From Chryseobacterium sp. YIM B08800 (GTDB taxonomy: Bacteria; Bacteroidota; Bacteroidia; Flavobacteriales; Weeksellaceae): DNA of 36,357 bases. Location: positions 1 through 36,357 of the forward strand of contig NZ_JAPDKN010000009.1 in NCBI RefSeq assembly GCF_026163565.1, given 5' to 3'. The position numbers were made by a program, and so were the translations under genes. Within the stretch, counting starts at the first letter, position 1. Each line of letters starts with the position of its first letter. Shown one piece after another: positions 15,905-25,300 of this stretch. The notes under the pieces are model-generated. The model was not told the DNA's origin. It saw only the letters and a program-made list of their open reading frames with translations, and searched no databases.

Positions 15905-15995
15905 ACTAAAATTTAATTATTTAGAAAATAAAACTATTAGATTTAATTTTATTAGATTTAAAGTTGGTTATATTTGTCTTATTCTAAATTTTAGT
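15905..15995. promoter_or_regulatory. Candidate Lrp operator region between divergent genes
   Basis: The intergenic region holds an 11-nt perfect inverted repeat (ACTAAAATTTA 15905-15915, TAAATTTTAGT 15985-15995) with 69 bases between, and a direct repeat TATTAGATTTA at 15935-15945 and 15950-15960. Such AT-rich repeated sites are what Lrp/AsnC octamers bind. A TATATTTG -7 box for the plus-strand lrp-like gene lies at 15969-15976. Confidence 0.4.
15969..15976 (+). promoter_or_regulatory. -7 promoter box of the Lrp-like gene
   Basis: TATATTTG matches TAnnTTTG and lies 31 bases before the ATG at 16008. A -33 TTG is not obvious at the normal distance, which would suit a gene needing an activator or controlling itself. 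Confidence 0.45.
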
Positions 15996-16007
15996 AAAAT
16001 ATTATCT

Positions 16008-16466
16008 ATGACTTTTGATGATACTGATAAAAAACTGCTTCAATATTTACAGGAAGACTGTAAGCAAACCACCAAAGAACTGTCTTACAAGCTTGGTCTT
16101 TCTGTAACTGCGGTGTATGAACGCATCAGAAAGCTCGAAAATTCAGGTGTCATTTCCAAATATGTAGCTTTGGTAGACAAGACAAAAATTGACAGAAAGT
16201 TTTTGATTTTATGCCATGTGAAATTAACACAGCACAAAAAAGAATATGTGATGCAGTTTGAAAAAGAAGTAATGAATCTACAGGAGGTTACCGAATGTTT
16301 TCATGTAAGCGGCGATTACGATTATATTTTGAAAATCTGCCTGAAAGATATGGATGATTACAGGAACTTTATGGTGACCAAACTCACAACTTTGCAGCAT
16401 ATTGCAAGTACACACAGCTCTTTTACAATCTCTGAAGTGAAAAATACAACCAAAATTATTTTGTAG
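16008..16466 (+). CDS. Lrp/AsnC-family transcriptional regulator
   Basis: The 152-residue protein has the standard two-domain Lrp/AsnC form. The N-terminal helix-turn-helix spans about residues 20-48 (TTKELSYKLGLSVTAVYERI). The C-terminal alpha/beta RAM (ACT-like) domain, about 66-145, includes the GDYDYILKICLKDMDDYRNF segment typical of effector binding and oligomer assembly. Its gene is divergent from a Cys/Met PLP enzyme; family knowledge and this arrangement suggest local control of that enzyme by methionine or a related amino acid, plus autoregulation. This is inference. Confidence 0.93.
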   Translation: MTFDDTDKKLLQYLQEDCKQTTKELSYKLGLSVTAVYERIRKLENSGVISKYVALVDKTKIDRKFLILCHVKLTQHKKEYVMQFEKEVMNLQEVTECFHVSGDYDYILKICLKDMDDYRNFMVTKLTTLQHIASTHSSFTISEVKNTTKIIL

Positions 16467-16494
16467 TATACCATCGAACGTGGTTATTATGTTT

Positions 16495-16590
16495 TTTGCA
16501 GCTTTTTCCGCCTTCCGCTCCCAATCTTTTTTGTTGGTTTCGACAAGCTCAACCAACAAAAAAGGATTTCCGCTCAAGTCGGGCTGCAAA
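16495..16590 (-). repeat. Hairpin element B (conserved shoulders, 13-bp stem)
   Basis: This element fills the gap between the convergent lrp-like and bestrophin genes. Ends TTTGCAGC (16495-16502) and GCTGCAAA (16583-16590) are inverted. TTCCGCTC occurs twice directly (16513-16520, 16568-16575). The centre is a hairpin, TTTTTTGTTGGTT (16527-16539) with AACCAACAAAAAA (16551-16563), able to end transcription from either side. Read on the minus strand its right shoulder (GGGAGCGGAAGGCGGAAAAA) resembles that of element A at 89-219. An antisense open frame across it is not a gene. Confidence 0.7.
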
Positions 16591-16621
16591 GTGGTTCGTA
16601 TTTTAGAATTTAGCTTTAAAA

Positions 16622-17653
16622 TTAAACTAAAACTCCGTTTTTAGAAGTTATTGCATCTGGTAAATCGTTTTCTCCTGCAATCTGTAAAAGATCAATCTCT
16701 ATATTTCTGCAAATCGAAAGCATTGGAATATCAAACATCAATCCTTCGAAAGGGTTTTCAGAATAATCACCCACCAATTCCATAATAATATAGATCCAGC
16801 CAATTGTAATACAAAAAGGAATAGATGCCCAAATTCCCCAATCTCCAAGCTTGGCAAATTCGCTCACCAAACCTAAAGGAAGCAGCATAATAAAAATGAC
16901 GTTAAAAACAAAAGCGGTACTCGCAAACTGTCTGGGTAAAGGGAATTTTTTAATTCTCTCAGCTTGTCCCTGCAAAGTATAAAATTCATTAAGACAGTCT
17001 TGCAACTGTATCTGATTGAATTCTGAAATGGCTTCCATATTTTTCAGCTCGTTCACATCTTTCGATTGTTGAGCAATAAGGTAAGTTGCAAAGTTTTTGT
17101 AATGGGATTGTAGTTCGGATTCTTCTTCAGATAAATATTTATTGAGGAAAATAGGAGTTCTTCCGTAATCGGGAAAACCTGCCTTTATCAGACGATTTCG
17201 TTTGTGATCTATATTTTTGAAATGTTCTTCTTCTACTTTAATGTGCTCCCATTCAGCTGGAACCAAAAGCTGTTCACGAAAAGCATACAACCATGCAATA
17301 TGACGATGAACAATCTTTTTCTTGCGGTCTTCAATATCAAACTTTCCCAAATTTTCATTGTTGGTATCAAAAGCATAAACCATAGACGCAAACGAGCGGC
17401 TTGAATTGACAATTCCGCCCCAAATTTTTCTGGCTTCCCACAATCTGTCGTACGCCTGATTATTTTTAAAACCGACCAAAAACGCCTCTGCGGTACCGAT
17501 CAAAGCAACCGGAACCCAGGGAATAATCATCCAGTCCCAATGAAAAACGTGAAAAAGTACAGCAATCAAAGTACACCAAACAGCAATTAAAATTAAATGG
17601 AATCCTGATAAGTTAAGAACCTGCCTGTAATTGACGTATTTTGTAGTAATCAT
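16622..17653 (-). CDS. Bestrophin-family ion channel
   Basis: The 343-residue protein matches the bacterial bestrophin (RFP-TM/UPF0187) family, pentameric membrane channels. The family signature FKNNQAYDRLWEARKIWGGIVN lies at about 62-83, after the first two transmembrane helices; two further helices lie near 241-285. The helical middle carries the cytoplasmic domain. Bacterial members have been shown to conduct cations, eukaryotic ones chloride, so selectivity here cannot be stated. It appears to be transcribed alone, with the fused E1 gene upstream closed by its own terminator at 17698-17724. Confidence 0.9.
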   Translation of the reverse strand: MITTKYVNYRQVLNLSGFHLILIAVWCTLIAVLFHVFHWDWMIIPWVPVALIGTAEAFLVGFKNNQAYDRLWEARKIWGGIVNSSRSFASMVYAFDTNNENLGKFDIEDRKKKIVHRHIAWLYAFREQLLVPAEWEHIKVEEEHFKNIDHKRNRLIKAGFPDYGRTPIFLNKYLSEEESELQSHYKNFATYLIAQQSKDVNELKNMEAISEFNQIQLQDCLNEFYTLQGQAERIKKFPLPRQFASTAFVFNVIFIMLLPLGLVSEFAKLGDWGIWASIPFCITIGWIYIIMELVGDYSENPFEGLMFDIPMLSICRNIEIDLLQIAGENDLPDAITSKNGVLV

Positions 17654-17697
17654 TTAAATGTAAAATTTTTGTATAACCAAGTTAGCAAAAAGTGTAC

Positions 17698-17724
17698 AAA
17701 AAAACCTCTAAAAATTTTAGAGGT
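17698..17724 (-). terminator. Rho-independent terminator of the fused E1 gene
   Basis: Perfect 10-bp stem ACCTCTAAAA (17704-17713) with TTTTAGAGGT (17715-17724), one-base loop, followed on the minus strand by a seven-T run. It lies about 25 bases past the stop at 17749. Confidence 0.88.
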
Positions 17725-17748
17725 CTTATTATTTATTTTTTGTCTGAA

Positions 17749-19821
17749 TTAATATTTCAGCATTTCACCAATTTTCTTCGTAAGCTTTTCAGCATTTGGA
17801 AGCATTTCTTTTTCCAGAACTAAATTGATTGGAACTGCAGGTGTATCAAGCGATCCCATAGTTTCTACAGGAGCATCAAGATATTTGAAGCAGTTTTTAG
17901 AAATACGGTGTGCAAAAGCTTCAGCGAAAGAATTATTAAGTTGTTCTTCTGTTAAAACGATACATTTTCCGTGTGCTTTTACTCTTTCAAAAACCAATTC
18001 TTCATCCAATGGAATAAGGGTTCTTAAATCAATTACTTCCACTTTTCCACCAAAGTTCTTTACGGCTTCTTTAGCCCAATAAACTCCCATTCCGTAAGTG
18101 ATTACCACTACAGTATTTCCTTTTTTGATTTGATTATCATCAGCTTCGATTACGATTTTTCCTTTTCCAAAAGGTAAAATATAGTCTTCAGCAGGCTCAA
18201 TCGTTTTTGCATCTTCAGTTCCGGGAACTTTGCTCCAGTATAAACCTTTATGCTCTAACATAATAACAGGATTCGGGTCGTAATAAGCTGCTTTTAATAA
18301 ACCTTTGAAATCAGCTGCGTTGCTTGGATAAGCGATTTTAATCCCTTTAATATTTGCTAAAATACTTTCAACACTTCCACTGTGGTAAGGTCCACCACCT
18401 CCGTAAGCTCCGATTGGAACACGGATGATGTTGCTTACAGGGAATTTACCCTGACTTAAATAACTTGATTTTGAAATTTCCGTGATTAACTGATTGATCC
18501 CCGGATAAATATAGTCTGCAAACTGTACTTCAACAATCGGTTTTAAACCAACTGCGCTCATTCCGGTTGTAGAACCAATGATATAAGCTTCTTGGATTGC
18601 TGTATTGAAAACTCTTTTACTTCCGAATTTCTTCCCTAAAGTTACGGTCTCACGGAAAACACCACCAATTCTTTCACCAACATCCTGTCCGTACAACAGT
18701 GCTTCAGGATGTTTCCACATGATTTCCTGAATAGCGTGAATGGCAGCATCTACCATTACAATTTTTTCACCGCCTGCAGGTTCACGAGTTCCTACTTCTT
18801 CTATGATAGGAGTCGGAGCGAAAATATGTTGCATCACTGTTTCAGGCTTCGGGTCTTCAGCTTTTTGAGCTTTTTCGAATGCTTCTTCAGCTTCTAGACG
18901 AGCTTTTTTAGTGATTTGTTTTAATAATTCTTCATCAACACCAGATTCAAGCAATTGATTTCTTAAGATCTCTCCTGGGTCTTTTGCTCTGTGCTTCGTT
19001 AAATCTTCTTCATCTCTATAGAATTCTCTTCTCACTCCGGAAGTATGGTGACCGATCAAAACTGTTTTTGCACAAACAACCAAAGGTTTTCTTTCTGCTC
19101 TTACGAAATCTACAGCCTTTTTCATCACCTCGAAGCTTTCAACGAAATTAGTTCCGTCAACTCGCATTCTTCCCAAGCCTTCAAACCCTGCTACGAAATC
19201 ATAGGCATCACAAGTTCTCGCTTCTTCTTTGGTAACTGAAATTCCCCATTCATTATCCTGAACCAAGAAAATAATAGGAAGTTGGTGTAAAGCTGCAAAT
19301 TGCAATGCTTCACTTACTTCACCTTCAGTCACAGAATTATCTCCAAGACTACAAACAACAACTGGGTTGTTTTCAAATTGCTGTAAATTAAAATCCTGAA
19401 TATATTTTATTCCTTGAGCAACTCCAGCAGTTGGAATAGTCTGCATTCCGGTTGCTGAACTTTGGTGAATAATTTTTGGTTTGTCTTCATCTCTGCTAGA
19501 AGGGTGAGAATAATATGATCTACCTCCTGAAAAAGGATCATCTGCTTTTGCTAATAATTGTAACATTAATTGGTAAGGCTGAAAACCTATTCCTAAAAGA
19601 ATGCTTTCGTCTCTGTAATAAGGAGAAACCCAGTCTTCTTTTTTTAATTGGTAAGCCGTTGCCAACTGAATAGCCTCATGACCTCTTGATGTGCTATGAA
19701 CATATTTGGTAACATTTCTGTTCTCTTCATAAATATCTGCCATTGCTTTTGCAAGCATTATGTGATTGTACGCTTTAAGCAAAATATCTTTTGAAACTTT
19801 CTCGTGAAGTGTATTTTCCAT
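17749..19821 (-). CDS. Fused E1 alpha-beta 2-oxoacid dehydrogenase (branched-chain type)
   Basis: In 690 residues this protein joins the alpha and beta halves of a thiamine-diphosphate E1 enzyme, most like 2-oxoisovalerate dehydrogenase of branched-chain amino acid breakdown. The alpha half (about 1-330) has the ThDP motif starting GDNSVTEGE (160-168) and ending near N190 (QDNEWG). The beta half (about 345-690) is a transketolase-like pyrimidine domain plus a C-terminal domain (SLDTPAVP near the end). E2 and E3 partners are not in the window. I start it at ATG 19821 (MENTLHEKV): a longer frame opens at 19848, but a TATATTTG promoter box (19828-19835) lies inside that extension. The substrate is inferred from the family. 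Confidence 0.92.
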   Translation of the reverse strand: MENTLHEKVSKDILLKAYNHIMLAKAMADIYEENRNVTKYVHSTSRGHEAIQLATAYQLKKEDWVSPYYRDESILLGIGFQPYQLMLQLLAKADDPFSGGRSYYSHPSSRDEDKPKIIHQSSATGMQTIPTAGVAQGIKYIQDFNLQQFENNPVVVCSLGDNSVTEGEVSEALQFAALHQLPIIFLVQDNEWGISVTKEEARTCDAYDFVAGFEGLGRMRVDGTNFVESFEVMKKAVDFVRAERKPLVVCAKTVLIGHHTSGVRREFYRDEEDLTKHRAKDPGEILRNQLLESGVDEELLKQITKKARLEAEEAFEKAQKAEDPKPETVMQHIFAPTPIIEEVGTREPAGGEKIVMVDAAIHAIQEIMWKHPEALLYGQDVGERIGGVFRETVTLGKKFGSKRVFNTAIQEAYIIGSTTGMSAVGLKPIVEVQFADYIYPGINQLITEISKSSYLSQGKFPVSNIIRVPIGAYGGGGPYHSGSVESILANIKGIKIAYPSNAADFKGLLKAAYYDPNPVIMLEHKGLYWSKVPGTEDAKTIEPAEDYILPFGKGKIVIEADDNQIKKGNTVVVITYGMGVYWAKEAVKNFGGKVEVIDLRTLIPLDEELVFERVKAHGKCIVLTEEQLNNSFAEAFAHRISKNCFKYLDAPVETMGSLDTPAVPINLVLEKEMLPNAEKLTKKIGEMLKY

Positions 19822-19827
19822 AGGAAG

Positions 19828-19835
19828 CAAATATA
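19828..19835 (-). promoter_or_regulatory. -7 promoter box of the fused E1 gene
   Basis: On the minus strand TATATTTG ends six bases before the ATG at 19821, with a TTG 21 nt further upstream (19857-19859 region). Transcription would begin at or within a few bases of the start codon. The promoter overlaps the terminator of the upstream protease gene. Confidence 0.55.
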
Positions 19836-19840
19836 CATAA

Positions 19841-19873
19841 AAAAACAAAACACTAACAAGTGTTAGTGTTTTG
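19841..19873 (-). terminator. Rho-independent terminator of the subtilase gene
   Basis: Perfect 12-bp stem CAAAACACTAAC (19846-19857) with GTTAGTGTTTTG (19862-19873), 4-nt loop, followed on the minus strand by a T-run. It lies 23 bases past the protease stop and is also upstream of the E1 start. Confidence 0.9.
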
Positions 19874-19896
19874 TAAGGATATTTATGAAATGATTG

Positions 19897-22032
19897 TTAT
19901 TCTTTAATTACTTTCTTGGTAATTACATCTTTGGCTGTTTTTATTTGAATAATATAAATTCCTTTGGCGTAAGACGATAAATTTACATTTTCTTGCTCAT
20001 TATTAATAGTTCCTGACTGTATTTTTTTACCAGACATATCAAATACACTGAAAGTAGATTTTTTAGGAGCTTTGATTATTTTTACAAAATCTTTTGTAAT
20101 AGAAGGTGCTACTACGATGCCACTTAAAGTATTTGTAGTCTCATTTGTTCCTAAAACTTCTTGATTGTAACCACTTACTATTATTGAGTAATTTTGAGGA
20201 GTTGTATTTCCGGATTCGTTAATTAAAGTTCCTTTATTAGAAATTTCAATTCTATAATTTCTTCCAGCCACGGGATTGTCTAAAACGATTTGTTCTACAT
20301 TATCGACCGTATTATCACCTTTTGTTGCTGGAGACATAGGGTTATTTGCATCTAATTTCCAAGGATAATAAACTGTATTGTTGGTTGTGTCAATAATTCT
20401 AATATCTAAATCATTAACCAATCTTGAAATTCTATTATTGTATGCTGCAGCCCAAGTAAGAGGATCTGGCAAGGCATATTCAGGATCAATCCACGAAATA
20501 GTTACTTTTAAAGGTTCAGTACCTGAAGCAGTTACTGTTTTTTGATTAACTGCTCCTGTGTTTAAAGTTTCATCTGCAAAGATTATTGAATTATTTGCTT
20601 TTCCTACTAATAATTCTGCACCTTTTTGAGCGTTAATGTACCCCCACCCAAACCAAGGATCTGGACCTACATTTCCAGCCTCGGAAGCTGAATGTACCAT
20701 TAATGTTTTTGCACTTGCAGCATTTAAATTCTGATTCAAAAATAAATCTTTGTAAATCTGCATCCATAATCCTATAACACCAGTTACTACGGGAGCAGAA
20801 TAAGATGTTCCGCTTCCATAATCATACGAAACGCTTCCTGTGGTATTCTCAGCTGTAGCTGCAGAAAATACATCTGTTCCTGTCGTAGAAATGTCGGGTT
20901 TTATACCACCATCATCTCTTGGTCCTGCACTGCTGTACTCAGAATGTACTACGTCTGAAGGTGAAGAATATCTGAAATTGTTAGAAGAAATAACATCGGT
21001 AGCTCCTACAATAATGATGTTTTTTGCTAAAGAGCCATTGCTAATACAGTCATATCCCTGAGCGCAATTTACTTGTGGTAAAGTATCTGTTGCTGTAAAT
21101 TGTACTGCGTTTCCATTATCGTCTCCGTAATATTTAGGAGCAGTCGAGTCAATGGTTGGTCCCATTCCATAAGAATTTCCTGCAGATTTTACAATGATAT
21201 AAGAAGGGTTGTTGTATACAATCTGATCATATGCTACATCACTACTAAAATAAGTACCTTGTAAGTCCATTGAAACATTCGGACTTTCATAGACTCCATT
21301 CCAAACCCAGGCATTTGCACCATTTACATATCCAATATCCCAACCAAGATTTGAACCATAAGAGTGATTAGAAATACTTGGCTGAGCAAGTAAAATTTTC
21401 TGAAAAACATTACTTGTAGAAGTATTTCCTGGCAATGTTGTAGTAGCAAACCTATAAGAATCCATAGTAGAGCCTGTCGCAACACCTTTGGTATCTCCAG
21501 AAATTGTAGTTGTTCCGTTTGATCCTGAAACTTGTATACTTCTACCTCCTATAAAACTTGCCACTCCTGTTGAATGAGCACTATAAACATTAGATGCCGC
21601 TTCTTTATTAGTAATTCTGTTTTGTGCATTATCAAATGCTGGATGAGCTGCGTAAATTCTTCCACCGTCGAAAATAGTAAACTTAATGCCTTCTCCGTTG
21701 TATGCATTATTTAGACCAGCAATTAAACCAGCAGTGTTTAATTTATCAGAATTTGCATTGTATCCTTGTCTAATGTCTTGTTGTTTGTAAAAAAAAGGTC
21801 TTCCGTCAGGTAAAAATCCTGCAAGGTTACTTCTTTGTTCCTCAATTTCTTTTTCCACTGTGGCGCTTTTATTATCACCGTAATGTTTAGCAACATAAGC
21901 ATTAAACTTTGTGTTGTTTTCTACTTTCTGCTGTTCAAATTCTCTCTGTAATTTTTCATTGTTTTGGGCACTTATCAGGACGATTGGTAAAGTGCTGACT
22001 TTTATGGGTGTGTATGAGGTGTTGTTTTTAAT
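19897..22032 (-). CDS. Secreted S8 (subtilisin-like) protease with T9SS sorting domain; start codon uncertain
   Basis: The open frame codes for a signal-peptide-like start (KVSTLPIVLISA, cut before QN), a pro-region (EKLQREFEQQKVENN, later NLAGFLPDGRPFF), an S8 protease domain and a C-terminal T9SS sorting domain of about 75 residues (FSVFDMSGKKIQSG, ending KKVIKE). Counted from 22032, the catalytic triad is D122 (IFDGG), H153 (SAHSTG) and S410 (GTSYSAP), with the oxyanion Asn N286 (SAGNS). No ATG exists in frame from the stop at 22060-22062 down to a Met inside the mature protein. ATT at 22032 would give a normal signal peptide; GTG at 21858 would remove it. Either a rare start is used or the start has been lost. 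A role in extracellular protein breakdown follows from the family. Confidence 0.75.
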   Translation of the reverse strand: MKNNTSYTPIKVSTLPIVLISAQNNEKLQREFEQQKVENNTKFNAYVAKHYGDNKSATVEKEIEEQRSNLAGFLPDGRPFFYKQQDIRQGYNANSDKLNTAGLIAGLNNAYNGEGIKFTIFDGGRIYAAHPAFDNAQNRITNKEAASNVYSAHSTGVASFIGGRSIQVSGSNGTTTISGDTKGVATGSTMDSYRFATTTLPGNTSTSNVFQKILLAQPSISNHSYGSNLGWDIGYVNGANAWVWNGVYESPNVSMDLQGTYFSSDVAYDQIVYNNPSYIIVKSAGNSYGMGPTIDSTAPKYYGDDNGNAVQFTATDTLPQVNCAQGYDCISNGSLAKNIIIVGATDVISSNNFRYSSPSDVVHSEYSSAGPRDDGGIKPDISTTGTDVFSAATAENTTGSVSYDYGSGTSYSAPVVTGVIGLWMQIYKDLFLNQNLNAASAKTLMVHSASEAGNVGPDPWFGWGYINAQKGAELLVGKANNSIIFADETLNTGAVNQKTVTASGTEPLKVTISWIDPEYALPDPLTWAAAYNNRISRLVNDLDIRIIDTTNNTVYYPWKLDANNPMSPATKGDNTVDNVEQIVLDNPVAGRNYRIEISNKGTLINESGNTTPQNYSIIVSGYNQEVLGTNETTNTLSGIVVAPSITKDFVKIIKAPKKSTFSVFDMSGKKIQSGTINNEQENVNLSSYAKGIYIIQIKTAKDVITKKVIKE

Positions 22033-22331
22033 TAAATAATAAATAAAATGAGGTAATCTTTAATAAATAAAATATTATGATAATATTTTGATAATGATAT
22101 TGCGTTTTTTTTAATTTAAACAAAATTGAATAGTTGTAATCAGGTAAAAAATAATTTTTCTGTTTTTTGATTAAACTAAATCGTACTTTTTTTTGAGAAA
22201 GTAATTAATCTATTTTATTGTTTTTAAATTTTTAAGAAATTGAAAAATCCCAATCGTAAATTAGAAGTTTTATTTGGAAAATTGAAGTAACTTTACATTC
22301 TCTTTTTTTTAATAAAAGCTAGAAAAAATAC
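22033..22331. other. AT-rich intergenic region between protease and dnaE
   Basis: About 300 bases separate the divergent protease and dnaE. I see no gene, no strong hairpin and no convincing TAnnTTTG box for either side. It is extremely AT-rich with several poly-T tracts. No CAT triplet (minus-strand ATG) lies within the part that precedes the protease signal peptide. Confidence 0.6.
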
Positions 22332-25300
22332 ATGTATTTAGTTTTTGACACAGAAACCACAGGTTTACCGAAAAATTTTAATGCCCCATTATCAGATTCA
22401 GACAACTGGCCAAGAATGGTGCAGATTGCTTGGCAATTGCATGATGATGAAGGTAATTTGCTTGAGAATCAAGATTATATAATAAAGCCGGAAGGGTATG
22501 ATATTCCCTTTAATGCTGCTAGAATTCACGGAATTACTACCAAAATTGCTAATGAAGAAGGTCGAGATTTACAGGAGATTTTAGAGGAGTTTTCTAAAGT
22601 TTTAGAAAGAGTAAGAGTGGTTTCCGGACATAATGTTGAGTTTGATTACAATATTGTAGGTGCCGAATTTTTCAGAAAAAATATTCAAGATAATCTTCAG
22701 GAAAAACCAAAAGCCGATACCATGATTTTAGGGACAAATTATTGTCAACTAGGTGGTGGAAGAGGTGGCAAGTATAAATCTCCAAAATTGGAAGAGTTAT
22801 ACGAGAAATTATATGGTCATAAATTTGATGAAGCGCATAATGCAGCAGCCGATGTAAATGCTACAGCTCAGGTTTTCTTCGAAATGATGCGTATCGGGAT
22901 TATTCCTGCTGAGGTTTTAAAAACTTCGGAAGATCAGCTGGCTTATTTCAAGACTTTGCATCCCAATCCGATTAAGCCTTTTGGAATAATTATCAGAAGG
23001 CAGGTTGCGGATTTTAATAATAAGAAAAAGCAGTCCGATGTCGGAAGCATCGATGATATCGATTTAGGAAGATATTTCAACTTCGATAACAAAAGTGTTT
23101 TTTCAACATTAACGGCGACTTCAGGAATTAATGATTTAATAAAGAAAGCTTCAGAAGAAAATTTTCCTGCGGTCGGAATGGTCGATTTAGGGAACATGAT
23201 GGGTGCTTTCAAGTTTGTTTCAGCAGTCGAATCTACTAATTCAGATCGTTCAAAAAAACATAAAGAATATTTAGCAAAAAAGCAGGAAGCTGAAGAAAAC
23301 GGAACAGAATTTAATGAAGAAGAACCTGTTTCTGAACCTTTGATTCCTGTTATAGGTTGTGAATTTTATATTTCAGACCGTTACGAGCAAAAGCAATTTA
23401 CAAAAGACGATCCCGACAGAAGAACGCAAGTGGTTTTATTGGCGAAAGATTTTAATGGATATAAAAATTTAGCAAAACTTTCGAGTATTGGTTTTCTTAA
23501 AGGGTTTTATTTCGGAGTTCCAAGGATTAGCAGAGAATTAATTGCTGAATATAAGGATGGGCTAATTGCTTTAACTTCTGGAATTCACGGTGATATTCCT
23601 GATGCAATTCTAAATACGGGAGAGCAAAAAGGGGAGGAGCTTTTCAAGTGGTGGAAAGATACTTTTGAAGAAGATTTTTATGTTCAGATTCAAAATCATA
23701 AATTGCCTGAAGAAGAGCATTTGAATGATGTGTTGTTGCATTTTGCAGATAAGTATAATGTTAAAATATTAGCACAGAATCAAACTTATTACACCGATAA
23801 GGATGATTCTAATATTCAGGATATTGTAAGCTGTATTAAAGATGGTGAGAAGCTGACAACGCCTGTTGGAAAAGGTTTTGGGAAAAGAAGAGGTTTGGCA
23901 ACCGGAGAATATTACATTAAAAATTCTCATGAAATAAAAGAAGCTTTTCTAAATTATCCTGACGCATTTGATGCGTATGAGGAATTTACGGCAAAATTCA
24001 GTCCTTATACTTTAAAAAGAGACGTACTTCTTCCAAAATTTGATATTCCTGAGCAATTTATTCACGCAGAAGATGAGATTGATGGAGGTAAACGTGGGGA
24101 AATGGCTTATTTAACGCATTTAACTTATGAAGGCGCAAAAATTAGATATAAAGATACCGGAATTACGCCTGAAATCAAGGAGCGTCTCGACTTTGAGCTG
24201 GAAGTTGTTGCAAACACAGGTTATCCCGGTTACTTTTTGATTGTACAGGATTTCTGTAACGAAGCCCGAAAAATGGGAGTTTGGGTTGGTCCTGGTCGTG
24301 GTTCTGCAGCAGGTTCTGCAGTTGCCTATTGTACAGGAATTACCAACGTAGACCCGATAAAATATGATTTGCTATTTGAGAGATTCCTTAATCCGGAAAG
24401 GATTTCAATGCCCGATATTGATATCGATTTTGATGATGAAGGTCGAGATAAAATCATTAAATGGGTTGTAGAAAAATATGGTAAAAATCAGGTGGCGCAG
24501 ATTATTACATACTCGGTTTTGGGTGGGAAATCTGCGATTAAAGATGCGGGAAGAGTTTTAGATTTACCAATTCCTGATACTAATAATATTGCAAAGCTTA
24601 TTCCTCCAAGTCCGGGAATGAATATTGCAAAAGCTTTATCTAAATACGATAAACTAAAGCCTGAAGAACAAATGCTTGTCGATGAGATGAAGTATGTTCT
24701 AAATACTCCGGGAGATGCACGTCATGATGTTTTATCGAGTGCAAAAAAGATGGAAGGCTGTATCCGAAATACCGGAATTCACGCTTGTGGAGTTATCATT
24801 ACACCGGAAGATGTGAGTAATCTGGTTCCGGTGACAATTGCGGCGAAAGATGCCGATATTTTGGTTTCGCAGTTTGATAACTCGGTGGCGGAAAGTGCAG
24901 GACTTTTGAAGATGGACTTTTTGGGACTGCGAACTTTGACGATTATTAAAGACGCTTTAAAAATAATTAAAACAAGGCATGGAATTGATATTGATCCGGA
25001 TTTGATTCCTTTGGATGATACTAAAACTTATCAATTATTTAAGGAAGGAAGAACGGTTGGGATTTTTCAATATGAAAGTCCGGGGATGCAAAAATACATG
25101 CGTGAACTGAAACCAACAGTTTTTGCCGATCTGATTGCCATGAATGCTCTTTACCGACCGGGTCCTATTAAATATATTCCAAATTTCATCAACAGAAAAC
25201 ACGGAATAGAAGAGATTGTTTACGATTTACCTGAAACAGAAGAATATTTAAAAGAAACTTACGGAATTACGGTCTATCAGGAGCAGGTAATGCTTTTATC

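Noticed and set aside
15863..16007. Possible SAM or methionine riboswitch upstream of the PLP enzyme
   Set aside because: The region is AT-rich without the G-rich pairing segments of SAM riboswitches; protein operators fit better.
16278..16589. 103-codon open frame on the minus strand
   Set aside because: Half lies antisense to the Lrp-like gene and half is made of the repeat element B. Such translated repeats are often listed as hypothetical proteins without being genes.
19822..19848. Longer N-terminus for the fused E1 enzyme
   Set aside because: The promoter box lies inside this extension, so it would not be in the mRNA.
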